Origin: Dechloromonas sp. CZR5
GTDB taxonomy: Bacteria; Pseudomonadota; Gammaproteobacteria; Burkholderiales; Rhodocyclaceae
NCBI RefSeq assembly: GCF_008711155.1
Contig: NZ_VUYQ01000011.1
Coordinates: 1 to 64,000 of the forward strand
Direction of reading: 5' to 3'
Length of the DNA stretch: 64,000 bases
Translations under genes and position numbers: made by a program
Part shown: positions 55,946 to 64,000 of the stretch, in pieces
Numbering within the stretch: position 1 is the first letter of the stretch
How the letters are laid out: each line of letters starts with the position of its first letter
The notes under the pieces: model-generated
The model's database searches: none
What the model was told of the DNA's origin: nothing
The model's input: only the letters and a program-made list of their open reading frames with translations

Positions 55946-56566
55946 TCAGACCTTTTCCGGATGGGCTTCGGCGGCGAGCAACTGGCGGTCGATGTGCTCC
56001 TGCACCGAGGCGATGCCGCTTTCGTAGGCCGTCATCAGGCTTTCGACCTGCTCGCGGGAATTGACCAGGCCCTTGGCACGGACGAAGCCGTTGGCGTCGA
56101 GCAGCACGCAGTAGGGCAGCTTGGAAATCTTGTAGGCCATGCCGAGCGGCTGCGACAGCACGTAAGTGAAGTCGCCGAGCTGGTGCTTCTCGCGGAAGGT
56201 GGCGTGCTCGGGGCGGTCGCCGTCGGAGGCGAGAATGACGTTCAGCCAGCGGTTTTCACGGGACTGCACGGAGCGGATGATGGGCAGCAGCTTCTTGCAC
56301 ACCGGGCAGGTCGGCGACACGAAGAAGAGCAGCGTGCTCTTGGCGGTGGCCGTGCCGATGCTCAGGCCCTGGCCTTCCCAGGTGGTGACTTCGACCGGCG
56401 GCGCCAGTTCGCCGACCTTGGGGCCGTGGTCCATCATCAGCGCCCCCATCGGCGCGACGCGCTCGTAGAGGATGCCGATCTGGCGGGACAGGGCGAGAAC
56501 GCAGATGCCGAGGGCGATGACGACGACCCACAGGGCGATTACGGAGAGGGCGAGCGGATCCATCAT
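55946..56566 (-). CDS. aauD: MauD-type thioredoxin-like maturation protein
   Basis: 206 aa. An N-terminal membrane anchor (LALSVIALWVVVIALGICVL) is followed by a thioredoxin-like domain with CPVC in FFVSPTCPVCKKLLP. MauD helps form the six disulfides of the TTQ subunit in the periplasm. The first ATG (56566) has AAGGAG 8 bp upstream and overlaps the aauE stop. Confidence 0.93.
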   Translation of the reverse strand: MMDPLALSVIALWVVVIALGICVLALSRQIGILYERVAPMGALMMDHGPKVGELAPPVEVTTWEGQGLSIGTATAKSTLLFFVSPTCPVCKKLLPIIRSVQSRENRWLNVILASDGDRPEHATFREKHQLGDFTYVLSQPLGMAYKISKLPYCVLLDANGFVRAKGLVNSREQVESLMTAYESGIASVQEHIDRQLLAAEAHPEKV

Positions 56567-57108
56567 GATTGCAACTCCTTCAAAAGCGGTTGATTGGCAA
56601 GCAACTGGTTGGCGCTGGCGTAGAGCACCAGCAAGGCCAGGATGGCGCCCGCCACACTGAAATAATCGATGGCGCCGAGGCTGCGCGGCAGCTCGTCGGC
56701 AGCGGCCAGGATGAGGGCCGCACAGAGGAACAGGTTGCGCACGACCAGGCCCCACGAAATGCGCTGGCCGCCGGTGCCGCAACCGCATTCGATGCGCCCC
56801 ATGCCGCGCAGCAGGTTGATCGTCACGCCGCCGGTGGCCACGGCCATGACGGCGAGGCCAAGCAGCACGCCGAGCGGCCGCGTGGCGTCGGGGATCAACG
56901 CCAGGCCGGCGAGCAGTTCAGCCACCGGGAAAAGGCGGGCGAAGAGCGCGGCGGAACCACCGTTGAGCAGACCGTAGTTCTCCACGGCGTAGCGGAACAG
57001 TTCCAGGTCGCGCAGCTTGCCCAGCGCGCCGGTGATCAGGATGATCCCCATGGCGGCCGCGGCGGCATGGACGACGACCGGGTCGAACAGGAAATTGGTC
57101 GCTCCCAT
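56563..57108 (-). CDS. aauE: MauE-type membrane maturation protein
   Basis: 181 aa with four or five membrane helices, DoxX/MauE-like. The Cys pair in RIECGCGTGGQRISWGLVVR is the usual redox pair of MauE, thought to pass oxidising equivalents with MauD. It starts 1 bp after the heavy-chain stop (MGATNFLFDPVV), with GGAGG upstream. Confidence 0.92.
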   Translation of the reverse strand: MGATNFLFDPVVVHAAAAAMGIILITGALGKLRDLELFRYAVENYGLLNGGSAALFARLFPVAELLAGLALIPDATRPLGVLLGLAVMAVATGGVTINLLRGMGRIECGCGTGGQRISWGLVVRNLFLCAALILAAADELPRSLGAIDYFSVAGAILALLVLYASANQLLANQPLLKELQS

Positions 57109-57109
57109 G

Positions 57110-58285
57110 TCAGCGCACCTCCATGAACAGCGAGGTTTCGCCGACGCCACTCATCGTCCTGGCGACCGGGTAGCCCTTTTCGATCTTGCGGGCAACGATC
57201 TCGCCCTTCTCGACGTTCAGCGAGTAGAGCAGCGGCGCGCTGCCCTGGCTGGCAACCAGCGAAACGGCTTCGTTGGACGGGATGCGCGCCACCCGCTTTT
57301 GGCTGGCGACGTCGAAGGCCCAGATTTCCTTGGAGGGATTCTTGTGCGAGCCCTCTTCGCCCTTGTCGTGCATATTGACGTAGAAGGTGCCGCTGGCCCG
57401 GTGCATGGTCGTCACCTGCATGCCGCCCGGCCGCCAGTTGGCCTTGCGGTCGCGGGCGTCGAGCAGCGACCACGGCGCGGCGAAGCTCGGCTTGTCGCCG
57501 GCCAGGGTCACCTTGTAGACGTTGCCGTAATAGGAAACGAAGTAGCGGTCATTGCCGAGCATTTCCGGATGCACGTAGATCGGGTCCTTGTCCGGGTCGA
57601 AGAAGCGTGCACTACGCTCGCGCCCGGTCGGCCGACCGGCTTCGTCGAGCGTGAAGGTCAACATCGTGCCGTCGCCGCACAGGGTCGAGAAGCGATTGCC
57701 CTTGTCGTCCTTGTTCCACGCCTGGATGGACCAGCAGCCGGGCGTGATGATCTCGGCGACGAACTTTTTCGCCTGCAGGTCGACCACGCTGACCGACGTC
57801 GCCGGGGTGGCGTTCTGCACGTACAGGAAACGTCCGTCGGCGCTCGGCACCAGCATGCTGCGGTACGAGGCGGCCTGCGCCCGCTTGGCCGGAATGTCGA
57901 TCTCGGCCTTCAGCTCCAGCGTTTCGGCATCGTGGATTTCGACCACGTCGCTGCGCTGGCCGCGATAGAGGCGCGGGTAGTAGGTGGTCGCCACGTAGAT
58001 GGACTTGCCGTCGGCCGACACCGTGGTCAGCGCGCCGTAGCCGGCCATCACCACGCCGAGGTAGCGCGCCTTGTTGCCGTCCACCACATGCACGCGGCCA
58101 TCGACCATATGGTTGAAGACGAAATCGGTGACGTACAGCCGGTTGCCGTCCGGCGGCGCCAGCCGTTCGACCTTCATTTCCTCCTCGGCAAGAGGTGGCG
58201 GCCGGTCCTTGCCGGCCTGCGCCGTGCCTGCCGCCAGGCAGAGCGGCAGGGCCAACAGCGCCAGCCGCAGAGAGATTTTTTGCAT
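57110..58285 (-). CDS. aauB: Aromatic amine dehydrogenase heavy chain
   Basis: 391 aa with a signal peptide (MQKISLRLALLALPLCLAAG, cleavage near AQA). The mature part is a seven-bladed beta-propeller of the MADH heavy-chain family; NRLYVTDFVFNHMVDGRVHV, ATTYYPRLYRGQRSDVVEIH and YVHPEMLGNDRYFVSYYGNV are family segments. It holds the TTQ light chain. It is the first gene of the aau operon, and the 215-bp divergent gap upstream contains paired regulator motifs. Confidence 0.94.
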   Translation of the reverse strand: MQKISLRLALLALPLCLAAGTAQAGKDRPPPLAEEEMKVERLAPPDGNRLYVTDFVFNHMVDGRVHVVDGNKARYLGVVMAGYGALTTVSADGKSIYVATTYYPRLYRGQRSDVVEIHDAETLELKAEIDIPAKRAQAASYRSMLVPSADGRFLYVQNATPATSVSVVDLQAKKFVAEIITPGCWSIQAWNKDDKGNRFSTLCGDGTMLTFTLDEAGRPTGRERSARFFDPDKDPIYVHPEMLGNDRYFVSYYGNVYKVTLAGDKPSFAAPWSLLDARDRKANWRPGGMQVTTMHRASGTFYVNMHDKGEEGSHKNPSKEIWAFDVASQKRVARIPSNEAVSLVASQGSAPLLYSLNVEKGEIVARKIEKGYPVARTMSGVGETSLFMEVR

Positions 58286-58349
58286 TGTGTGACCTCGTTC
58301 GACTCGTTAGGGAGCGTGAGGTCAGTATCCGGCGGGAGGCTTTCCGGGC

Positions 58350-58364
58350 TGTATCAAGAATCGG
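58350..58364. promoter_or_regulatory. TGTATCAAGAATCGG motif facing aauB
   Basis: The 15-bp site ends 66 bp before the aauB start codon. A perfect inverted copy lies 53 bp further on (58418-58432), facing the divergent gene. The same motif occurs before the DUF1329 operon. A binding site for the AraC-type regulator at 59593-60588 is inferred. Confidence 0.65.
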
Positions 58365-58417
58365 AAAAAGTGGCGCCCCTCCTCGCTGCTTCCCACAGAC
58401 AGCCCGCTGCCGGATTG

Positions 58418-58432
58418 CCGATTCTTGATACA
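58418..58432. promoter_or_regulatory. Inverted copy of the motif facing the binding-protein gene
   Basis: The exact reverse complement of the site at 58350-58364, extended on the minus strand by CAATCC. It lies 69 bp before the gene at 58501. Each divergent gene therefore has one copy with the same orientation and nearly the same distance to its start (64-69 bp). Confidence 0.65.
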
Positions 58433-58500
58433 CCCTGTCCGCCATATGGATTCAGAATATTCGCCGACCGCACCATTCGCATCGCCTACCGGAGATTTTC

Positions 58501-59583
58501 ATGCCCGCCATTCGGACAATCCTGCTCCTCAGCCTGGCCTACGGGCCTGCCGCACACGCGGCGCTGAGCATCGGCGCCAGCCTGCCACTAAGCGGCCCCC
58601 GGCTGGAGCAAGGGCAGATGATTAAGGATGGGCTGGCGGTGGCACTACAGGAAACATCAAGCGCCGACCCACGCCGAAAAATCAGCCTGGAAGTCCTGGA
58701 CGACAAGGGCGACCCCGCCATCGCCGCCCGCAATGCTGAACAGCTAATCACGCAACATCAGGTGCAGGGCATTGTCGGCTGTGTCGGAGAGGCCGTCTGC
58801 GCCGCTGTCGCAGCGGTGGCCAGGCGGCACCAGGTGCCGCTGATCGGCGCCATTCTCGCTAACGACGAGGTATGCCGGGACAAGCTCCCGGTTTTTTGCC
58901 TGCATGCGCCCTACCCTGACGAGGCCACGGCCATCGCCCGACAGCTCAAGACGCTGGGAACCCGCATCGTTCATTTGTGGATATCGGACGAATTGACTGC
59001 CTACGAGTCGCGGATCGTCGCCGCCTTCGAGGCCGGCCAGTTGGCCGTCACCGTCCACCGCAGCGGCCCGACGGGCGACCGCGCGAAGACCCCGCCGCCC
59101 TTCCCGAACAAGGCCGACGAAGCCCACGTCCTCTTCCTTAATCACGACGATGCGGTAACGACCACCCGCCGCTTGCGCCAGGGCAGAGCCGGAGCACTGA
59201 TCGCCGCGCTGTCGTCGATCGAGCCCTTCCGCTGGCTGCAGAAAACCCAAGGCCTGTCGTCCGGCGTGCTGATCGCCCACAGCCTGCCCAATCCCGACTT
59301 GGCCAGAACCCGGCTGGCCAAGGCCTACCAGAAGGCGATGGGCGAATTTTCGGTATTCAACCTGCCGTACGAATATGCCCAGCTGGAGAGCTATCTGCTC
59401 GGACGACTGCTTGCCGGCCTGGCCCAAAGGGGCGTGGCGGACAAGCAGGGGCTGACCCAGGCAATGACACGGAACAGCTATCGCATCGACGATCTCGACA
59501 TCGCCTTCGCCAACGACCGAAGAACCCTGGCCGCCCCCGTTGGCCTGAGCGTGGTCAGCCGTGGCGGGGTTCTGCGGGAGTGA
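58501..59583 (+). CDS. ABC-type branched-chain-like periplasmic binding protein
   Basis: 360 aa, type I periplasmic binding protein. The signal peptide MPAIRTILLLSLAYGPAAHA precedes LSIGASLPLSGPRLEQGQMI, the LivK-like N-lobe. It is diverged from the 4116-5261 protein. No transport genes follow. It may bind an arylalkylamine or its acid and deliver it to the Liv-type permease, or act in sensing beside the regulator. It ends 9 bp from the convergent AraC gene. Confidence 0.85.
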   Translation: MPAIRTILLLSLAYGPAAHAALSIGASLPLSGPRLEQGQMIKDGLAVALQETSSADPRRKISLEVLDDKGDPAIAARNAEQLITQHQVQGIVGCVGEAVCAAVAAVARRHQVPLIGAILANDEVCRDKLPVFCLHAPYPDEATAIARQLKTLGTRIVHLWISDELTAYESRIVAAFEAGQLAVTVHRSGPTGDRAKTPPPFPNKADEAHVLFLNHDDAVTTTRRLRQGRAGALIAALSSIEPFRWLQKTQGLSSGVLIAHSLPNPDLARTRLAKAYQKAMGEFSVFNLPYEYAQLESYLLGRLLAGLAQRGVADKQGLTQAMTRNSYRIDDLDIAFANDRRTLAAPVGLSVVSRGGVLRE

Positions 59584-59592
59584 AGCACCGGC

Positions 59593-60588
59593 CTACGAAA
59601 CGTGGATGCAGGGCGTCTGCGACGGCAGTTCGCCGAACAGCTTGCGGTAGTCCTGGGCCAGTTGCGACAGGTGCCAGAAGCCCCAGCGCGCTGCCACGTC
59701 GCCGATCGACTCTTCCTGCGGCTGGCGCAGCTTCAGCGCACGGCGGAAGGCATTGAGGCGAATCGCCTTGAGGTAGTGCTGCGGCGCGATGCCGAACACC
59801 TCCTGCGTGGCGTTCTGCAGCGTCCGCCGGGTGACGCCGATTTCCTCGCAGATGTCGGCGATGCTCAGCGCCGATTCGGGCGAAGCGTCGAGGAAGGCGC
59901 TGAAGCGACGCACGATGCGCTCGCGGTTGGGGCATAAGGCATGCACTTCGGGGCCGCGCGCCAGGCGCAGGGTTTCGATGAGCAGGCCGTAGAACTCCTC
60001 CTCCAGCTGGCGCAGGTTGGACGGAATCATCAGGTGTTCCAGCGTATCGCGCGCGCAGGCATGGAGGCGCTGCAGGAAATCGGCCATCGGCCCGGCATTG
60101 GAGGGGCCGATGGTCTTCGACGAACGGCGCAGATCGGCTTCCAGTTCGTGCGCGTCGAGGCCGGGGGCATCCAGATTGGCAGCCAGGTCGCGCGGCGAGA
60201 AGACGGCGGCGACCAGGTCGAAGCGCTCCGGCGTGCGAATCTCGAACTCGGTACCCGGCTCAAGCAGGGCCGCCGTGCGGTTGGCCATCAGTTCGCCGCA
60301 GTGATAGCCGCTTTCGCCCATCGTGATCAGTGTGCCGATGGCGAACACGCCCTGCGGCGTGCATCCCTTCTGCAACAGCACGCGGTTGCTTGTCTCGCGA
60401 ATCAGCGTGAACGACGGGAAGCGCATTTCCTGCACCGAACCGTCGAAGCGGCCGCTCGACAACTGGTCGTAGCGCTGCTCCCAGCGTTCGTAGATCAGCG
60501 CCGCTGCCTGGGCATCGACATCGGCATTGTGCAGCGCGCGACGGGTCACCAGACTGTGCCCGGCCGCCGATTCGTAAAGGTGATTCAT
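59593..60588 (-). CDS. AraC-family transcriptional regulator
   Basis: 331 aa. The C-terminal AraC DNA-binding domain has two helix-turn-helix units: SIADICEEIGVTRRTLQNAT, then the conserved FGIAPQHYLKAIRLN and the second helix unit in IGDVAARWGFWHLSQLAQDY. The N-terminal part (about 1-210) is a ligand or dimer domain of the AraC_binding_2 type. It lies between the amine dehydrogenase and phenol hydroxylase clusters. I infer that it activates the aau promoters and the DUF1329 operon through TATCAARAATCGG; control of phenol hydroxylase is the alternative. Confidence 0.88.
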   Translation of the reverse strand: MNHLYESAAGHSLVTRRALHNADVDAQAAALIYERWEQRYDQLSSGRFDGSVQEMRFPSFTLIRETSNRVLLQKGCTPQGVFAIGTLITMGESGYHCGELMANRTAALLEPGTEFEIRTPERFDLVAAVFSPRDLAANLDAPGLDAHELEADLRRSSKTIGPSNAGPMADFLQRLHACARDTLEHLMIPSNLRQLEEEFYGLLIETLRLARGPEVHALCPNRERIVRRFSAFLDASPESALSIADICEEIGVTRRTLQNATQEVFGIAPQHYLKAIRLNAFRRALKLRQPQEESIGDVAARWGFWHLSQLAQDYRKLFGELPSQTPCIHVS

Positions 60589-60640
60589 GTCCGTTCTCCA
60601 TCGGGGTGAGTCCCCCGTGTCCCCGGAGGTTTTTTACGAA

Positions 60641-60669
60641 TATATTAGTCATTTATACGCAATAGTCAA
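60641..60669 (-). promoter_or_regulatory. Promoter of the AraC-type gene
   Basis: On the minus strand TTGACT (60664-60669), a 17-bp spacer and AATATA (60641-60646), about 53 bp before the start codon. A palindrome ATTACGTAAT (60680-60689) lies just upstream of the -35. The gap is AT-rich compared with its surroundings. Confidence 0.6.
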
Positions 60670-60766
60670 CGAGTTGCTTATTACGTAATCACATCGCATT
60701 TCCGGATGATCTGATGGCGGTGCGCCGGGCATCGCCGAAGTACCGCCGGCGCCTCGTGAGCCGGAC

Positions 60767-60793
60767 AAAAAAAGGCCGCGACGAACGCGGCCT
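60767..60793 (-). terminator. Rho-independent terminator of the phenol hydroxylase operon
   Basis: AGGCCGCG (60773-60780) and CGCGGCCT (60786-60793) form a perfect 8-bp stem with a 5-nt loop, followed on the minus strand by a T-run (A-run 60767-60773). It lies 28 bp after the dmpP stop. Confidence 0.93.
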
Positions 60794-60820
60794 CAGAGGG
60801 GGTTGCTGCAGAGGAAAGGC

Positions 60821-61876
60821 TTACACCCGCTTGAACAGCGGGCTGCGCACCTGCTGGGCATCGGCTGCCGAGAAGAATTTCTCGGTATAGATGTCGCGCT
60901 CGAACAGGCGGCCCTGCATCAGGGTCGTGATACAGGCTTCGATCATCACCGGCGGCCCGCACAGGTAGGCCTTGTTGCCGCGAAAATCGTTGTCGAAATG
61001 GGCCTTGGCCGCTTCGTGCACGAAACCGCGGAAGCCGCTCCAGCCGCTATCGGCCGGCTCGTCGTTGAGGGCCGGCACATAGGTGAAATTGGCATGCCTG
61101 GCGGCCAGTTCGACGAATTCCTGGTGGTAGTACAGCTCGCCCTGGTTGCGCGCGCCATAGACCAGCGTGATCGGCAGTTCGCTGTTCTGTTCGAGCAGGT
61201 CGAGGATCATCGAGCGCGGGCTGGACAAGCCCGAACCGCCAGCCATGAACAAGGACGGCACGTTGGCCGACTTGTGCACGAAGAAGCGGCCGTAGGGGCC
61301 GGAGACGGTTACGGCATCGCCAACCTTCAGTTCGTTATGAATCCAGGTCGTGCCGGCGCCACCGGGAACGATACGGATATTCAGTTCGATCTCGTCGCCG
61401 GTCGACGGACTGTTGGCCAACGAAAACGCCCGATGCCCCATGTCGTTGGGCAGATTGAAATTGACGTACTGGCCGGCCTGGAAATCGAGCGCCTCATTGA
61501 GCTTGAGCCAGATGCCCTTGATGGTCGGCGTCAGGTTCTCGATGCGGCTGACCGTGCCGTGGAAATCCTTGACCGGGATGTCGCGTGCGTCCTCGTCGAT
61601 TTCCATCTCGACTTCGATGACGGTATCGGCTTCGAGCGTGGCGCAGCAGGCCAGCGCCTTGCCTTCCTCACGCTCGTAATCCATCAGCGCGAAGTTGGAG
61701 GAATTCTGGTGATCGACTTCGCCGTCGGTGATGCACACCTTGCAGGTGGCGCAATAACCCTGGCCGCAGGCGTGCGGCAGGTAGATACCGGCACGCAGGG
61801 CGGCGTCGAGGATGGTCTGGCCGTCTTCAACTTCAATGCTGCGGCCGAGCGGCTCGATGGTCAGTTCGTAGCTCAT
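60821..61876 (-). CDS. dmpP: Phenol hydroxylase reductase component (P5)
   Basis: 351 aa. The N-terminal 2Fe-2S ferredoxin has C37, C42, C45 and C77 or C78. It is followed by an FAD domain (HRAFSLANSPSTG) and an NAD domain (FMAGGSGLSSPRSMILDLLE). Length and order match DmpP/PhP. It transfers electrons from NADH to the DmpLNO hydroxylase. The start MSYELTIEPLGRS is chosen by homology. It is the last gene of the operon, 60 bp after dmpO. Confidence 0.95.
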   Translation of the reverse strand: MSYELTIEPLGRSIEVEDGQTILDAALRAGIYLPHACGQGYCATCKVCITDGEVDHQNSSNFALMDYEREEGKALACCATLEADTVIEVEMEIDEDARDIPVKDFHGTVSRIENLTPTIKGIWLKLNEALDFQAGQYVNFNLPNDMGHRAFSLANSPSTGDEIELNIRIVPGGAGTTWIHNELKVGDAVTVSGPYGRFFVHKSANVPSLFMAGGSGLSSPRSMILDLLEQNSELPITLVYGARNQGELYYHQEFVELAARHANFTYVPALNDEPADSGWSGFRGFVHEAAKAHFDNDFRGNKAYLCGPPVMIEACITTLMQGRLFERDIYTEKFFSAADAQQVRSPLFKRV

Positions 61877-61936
61877 GTTCTTGTCTCTCTGCGGGTTTTG
61901 GCGGAGCACTACGACCGGCGCAGTGCCCCGCTATTT

Positions 61937-62296
61937 TTAGTAGCCGGTGCCGGCGATACCGTCGAGACCCGGCGTCCGGAAGCGGATCAGGTCCTTGTGG
62001 CCGATGCCGTTCTCGGCCAGGGTCTTGTTGCGGTCCGGCGTGAAGGGCGTGTTGCCGTTCTGCCAGATGGCCTTGTCCCAGTCGATATGCTGCCAGTCCG
62101 GGTGGTAGCTGAAGCAGGCGGCCATTTCTTCCAGCACGGCGGAGAACGGCGTTTCCGGCTTCATGGCCAGCACGAAGGGGCGCGAGAACATGCGGTGGCG
62201 CTCCCAATTCACGTACAGCAGCTGGCGGCCCTGGTAGTTCTCGACCGCATCGCGCGATTTGAACTCGTACGGAGCGAGGGTTTTCAACATCGTCAT
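61937..62296 (-). CDS. dmpO: Phenol hydroxylase gamma subunit (P4)
   Basis: 119 aa, as for DmpO/PhO. The segments GRQLLYVNWERHRMFSRPFV and NRTLAENGIGHKDLIRFRTP are diagnostic. It is the small hydroxylase subunit. It lies 12 bp after dmpN with a GGAGACAG ribosome site. Confidence 0.95.
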   Translation of the reverse strand: MTMLKTLAPYEFKSRDAVENYQGRQLLYVNWERHRMFSRPFVLAMKPETPFSAVLEEMAACFSYHPDWQHIDWDKAIWQNGNTPFTPDRNKTLAENGIGHKDLIRFRTPGLDGIAGTGY

Positions 62297-62308
62297 GGCT
62301 GTCTCCTT

Positions 62309-63853
62309 TTAGTTCTTGGTCGCTTGTTCGCGCCAGGCGGCGAAGTTCTTCTGGTCTTCGGAGCCGTTGAAGTCGCCGAGGGCACGCTTGTCGAGCTTCC
62401 AGTAATCGAGAATCTGCTTGCCGGGCTGGAAGTCCGGCGCATTGACATCGACGCCTTCCGGTTCGCAGTTGCCCTGCAGCACCTGATGCGAGGAAATGAA
62501 GGTCTGGATGTACTTCTCCGGCTCGTTGTCGAAGATTTCCTTGCAGTGGTCGGAGCAGGTGTGGAACTTCTCGCCTTTGTAGATCGACTCGCGGAAGCAC
62601 ATTTCCATCGGATCGCCCGGCTCGTTGAACTTCATGGTGCTGACGCAGACCTGGCAGTTCATTGGCGCCGTCTTGTTGTCGAAGCGGTTGCCGGCCTTTT
62701 CCTGGGCGTCAAAGAATTCCAGCACCGGACGATAGTACTTGTCGAAGGTGTTGGGATACTTCTCGGACAGCCAGTCCATTTCATCCGGCGTCGGAATCCA
62801 GGTATGGAACGGCGTGGCGCCGGGCTTCATGTAGAAACCGATCCACGACTGGTGGGAGACGTGCTCTTTTTCCTCGATGGTCTGGCCGAAGCACTTCGGA
62901 ATGGTGATGCCGTAGCGGGCGAGGTCCTTGAACAGCGCGCCGCCGTTTTCCTCGACGTACATCTCCCAGGCTTCCTTGAAGCTCATGATGCGCTTGGGCA
63001 GCATGTAATCCATCATCATGCCGACGGCGGCCAGCTTGCGGGTGCCGCGCCAGGTCCACTTGTCGATCCAGCGCTGGACGATGGGCAGGTTGTCCGGATC
63101 CTGCTCGAGCATGAACTTGATGCACTCCAGGCCGAGCGTCATGTGGCGCGCTTCGTCGGACTGCGCCGAGAAGCCGACGGTCATCGCCGCCATGTCGCCG
63201 TTGTAGGCGGCGCCGGAGATGAACGGCACGAACAGGATGTTGGTCAGCACGTATTCGAAGGCGAAGCCGATGGCGACCATGAATTCGAACGGACCGGCGG
63301 TGATCGCGTCGTCGAAGAAGGACTTGCCGTCGGACAGGTACCACATGCGGGATTGCTGGTGAGCGAACTCGTCCATCCCGTTGTAGTACTTGTTGTAGTT
63401 CGAGATCGAGTGGATCTGCGTCTGGAAGTGACGGTACTCATCGACGGCCTGCATCTGGCAGGCGACGCGCGGACCGGCACCGTTCATCTGCCGGCCCATC
63501 ATCGAGAAGCCGCGGGCGGCCATCAGCTCCAGCGGCGGCGTCGAGCCGAGGAAGAGCTTGAGGACGTTGATGTAGCGGGCGTCGGTGACCGACAGGTGGC
63601 CATTGTTCTGGTTGAAACCGTCGAGGATGGCGTACAGCTTGCGCTCCTTCTCGGACTGGTACTTCCAGTAGGCGTCCATGGTCAGGCGGAAGGGATCTTC
63701 CCACTTGTCCCAGTCGTGAATCTTGATGCCCTCGTAGGTGGTCTGCGGGAAGACGTCTTCCATCTTCTGGTAGGTCGTGTCCCAGGCCAGGTCGCGGGTC
63801 ATCAGCGAGTAGCGCTCCTTGAGGCCGAGCTTCTTGGTTGCTTTCATATCCAT
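62309..63853 (-). CDS. dmpN: Phenol hydroxylase catalytic alpha subunit (P3)
   Basis: 514 aa di-iron oxygenase subunit. Ligands are E109 (PPLELM), E139 and H142 (VDEYRH), E200 (FAFEYV), and E234 and H237 (SDEARH), the bacterial multicomponent monooxygenase set. It hydroxylates phenol and cresols to catechols. The ATG at 63853 (MDMKATKKLG) has AAGGAG 8 bp upstream. Confidence 0.97.
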   Translation of the reverse strand: MDMKATKKLGLKERYSLMTRDLAWDTTYQKMEDVFPQTTYEGIKIHDWDKWEDPFRLTMDAYWKYQSEKERKLYAILDGFNQNNGHLSVTDARYINVLKLFLGSTPPLELMAARGFSMMGRQMNGAGPRVACQMQAVDEYRHFQTQIHSISNYNKYYNGMDEFAHQQSRMWYLSDGKSFFDDAITAGPFEFMVAIGFAFEYVLTNILFVPFISGAAYNGDMAAMTVGFSAQSDEARHMTLGLECIKFMLEQDPDNLPIVQRWIDKWTWRGTRKLAAVGMMMDYMLPKRIMSFKEAWEMYVEENGGALFKDLARYGITIPKCFGQTIEEKEHVSHQSWIGFYMKPGATPFHTWIPTPDEMDWLSEKYPNTFDKYYRPVLEFFDAQEKAGNRFDNKTAPMNCQVCVSTMKFNEPGDPMEMCFRESIYKGEKFHTCSDHCKEIFDNEPEKYIQTFISSHQVLQGNCEPEGVDVNAPDFQPGKQILDYWKLDKRALGDFNGSEDQKNFAAWREQATKN

Positions 63854-63878
63854 GGTGTTCGCTCCTTGCAAGCCGGAA

Positions 63879-64000
63879 TCAGGAATTCCAGCTCAGGGTA
63901 AATTCGTCGTCGGTCTCGTCCAGGTTGCCGGAGATCGTGATCAGGTGGAGTTGCAGCTCCTGCAGGTCGAACGAGCGGCCCATCTTTTCCTCGACGGTCT
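63879..64000 (-). CDS. dmpM: Phenol hydroxylase coupling protein (P2), C-terminal part
   Basis: Only about 40 C-terminal residues are in the window: VEEKMGRSFDLQELQLHLIT and onwards, ending FTLSWNS. This is the DmpM/MmoB-like effector protein that binds the hydroxylase. The gene continues past the right edge, where dmpL and dmpK would be expected. Confidence 0.9.
   Translation of the reverse strand, partial: TVEEKMGRSFDLQELQLHLITISGNLDETDDEFTLSWNS

Noticed and set aside
60803..63901. A 1,032-codon open frame on the plus strand opposite the phenol hydroxylase genes
   Set aside because: It is the antisense shadow of dmpP, dmpO and dmpN, caused by high GC. It has no domain match, and the minus-strand genes have clear catalytic motifs.

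Overview
The window is GC-rich, densely coded DNA that reads as a chromosomal segment of an aromatic-degrading betaproteobacterium. Gene order and protein families (PaaN instead of fused PaaZ, split HpaG, DmpKLMNOP-type phenol hydroxylase, DUF1329/DUF1302 envelope genes) point to Rhodocyclales, something like Dechloromonas, Azonexus or Thauera. The genus is inference. I saw no rRNA or tRNA gene, CRISPR array, transposase or prophage gene.
Layout. (1) 1-12485, minus strand: an almost complete aerobic phenylacetyl-CoA set, transcribed paaN-G-H-I-K-J, a periplasmic binding protein, then paaA-B-C-D-E and the start of paaF, cut by the window edge. (2) 12486-12858: an AT-rich divergent control region with repeated GATAC/GTATC half-sites. 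(3) 12859-19210, plus strand: an unassigned ferritin-like di-iron protein and its ferredoxin-flavin reductase, then a branched-chain-amino-acid-type ABC importer (LivH-M-G-F) whose LivF carries an N-terminal hemerythrin domain. (4) 19325-30724: mixed genes: isochorismatase-like hydrolase, a binding protein with a hybrid histidine kinase, class III aminotransferase, CorC/HlyC protein, small proteins, GlcG/HbpS-like protein, two MFS transporters and a MAPEG protein. (5) 30793-42059, minus strand: a 12-gene homoprotocatechuate operon, dctP-Q-M-hpaG1-G2-E-D-D'-F-H-I-gabD. (6) 42076-50691: a GNAT gene, then an operon DUF1329-DUF1302-RND-YCF48-aldehyde dehydrogenase ending in a strong terminator. 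(7) 50863-53423: a decayed TetR gene and a small orphan-gene patch with lower GC. (8) 53424-58285: a tryptophan-tryptophylquinone aromatic amine dehydrogenase operon, with a divergent binding-protein gene. (9) 59593-60588: an AraC-type regulator. (10) 60821-64000: a multicomponent phenol hydroxylase operon, cut at its upstream end.
How the parts fit. Arylethylamines such as phenylethylamine or tyramine would be deaminated in the periplasm by the amine dehydrogenase. The aldehyde dehydrogenase (42687-44114) would give phenylacetate or 4-hydroxyphenylacetate. Phenylacetate enters the Paa route and 3,4-dihydroxyphenylacetate enters the Hpa route. No HpaBC-type 4-hydroxyphenylacetate 3-hydroxylase is visible, so the unassigned di-iron oxygenase/reductase is a candidate for that missing step.
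Two shared DNA elements tie distant operons together. A 29-bp promoter block with 28 identical bases lies before both the hemerythrin-LivF ABC operon and the hpa operon. A second element, TATCAARAATCGG, lies at both divergent amine-dehydrogenase promoters and before the DUF1329-to-aldehyde-dehydrogenase operon. The most unusual items are the hemerythrin-ABC ATPase fusion and the neighbouring orphan di-iron oxygenase.
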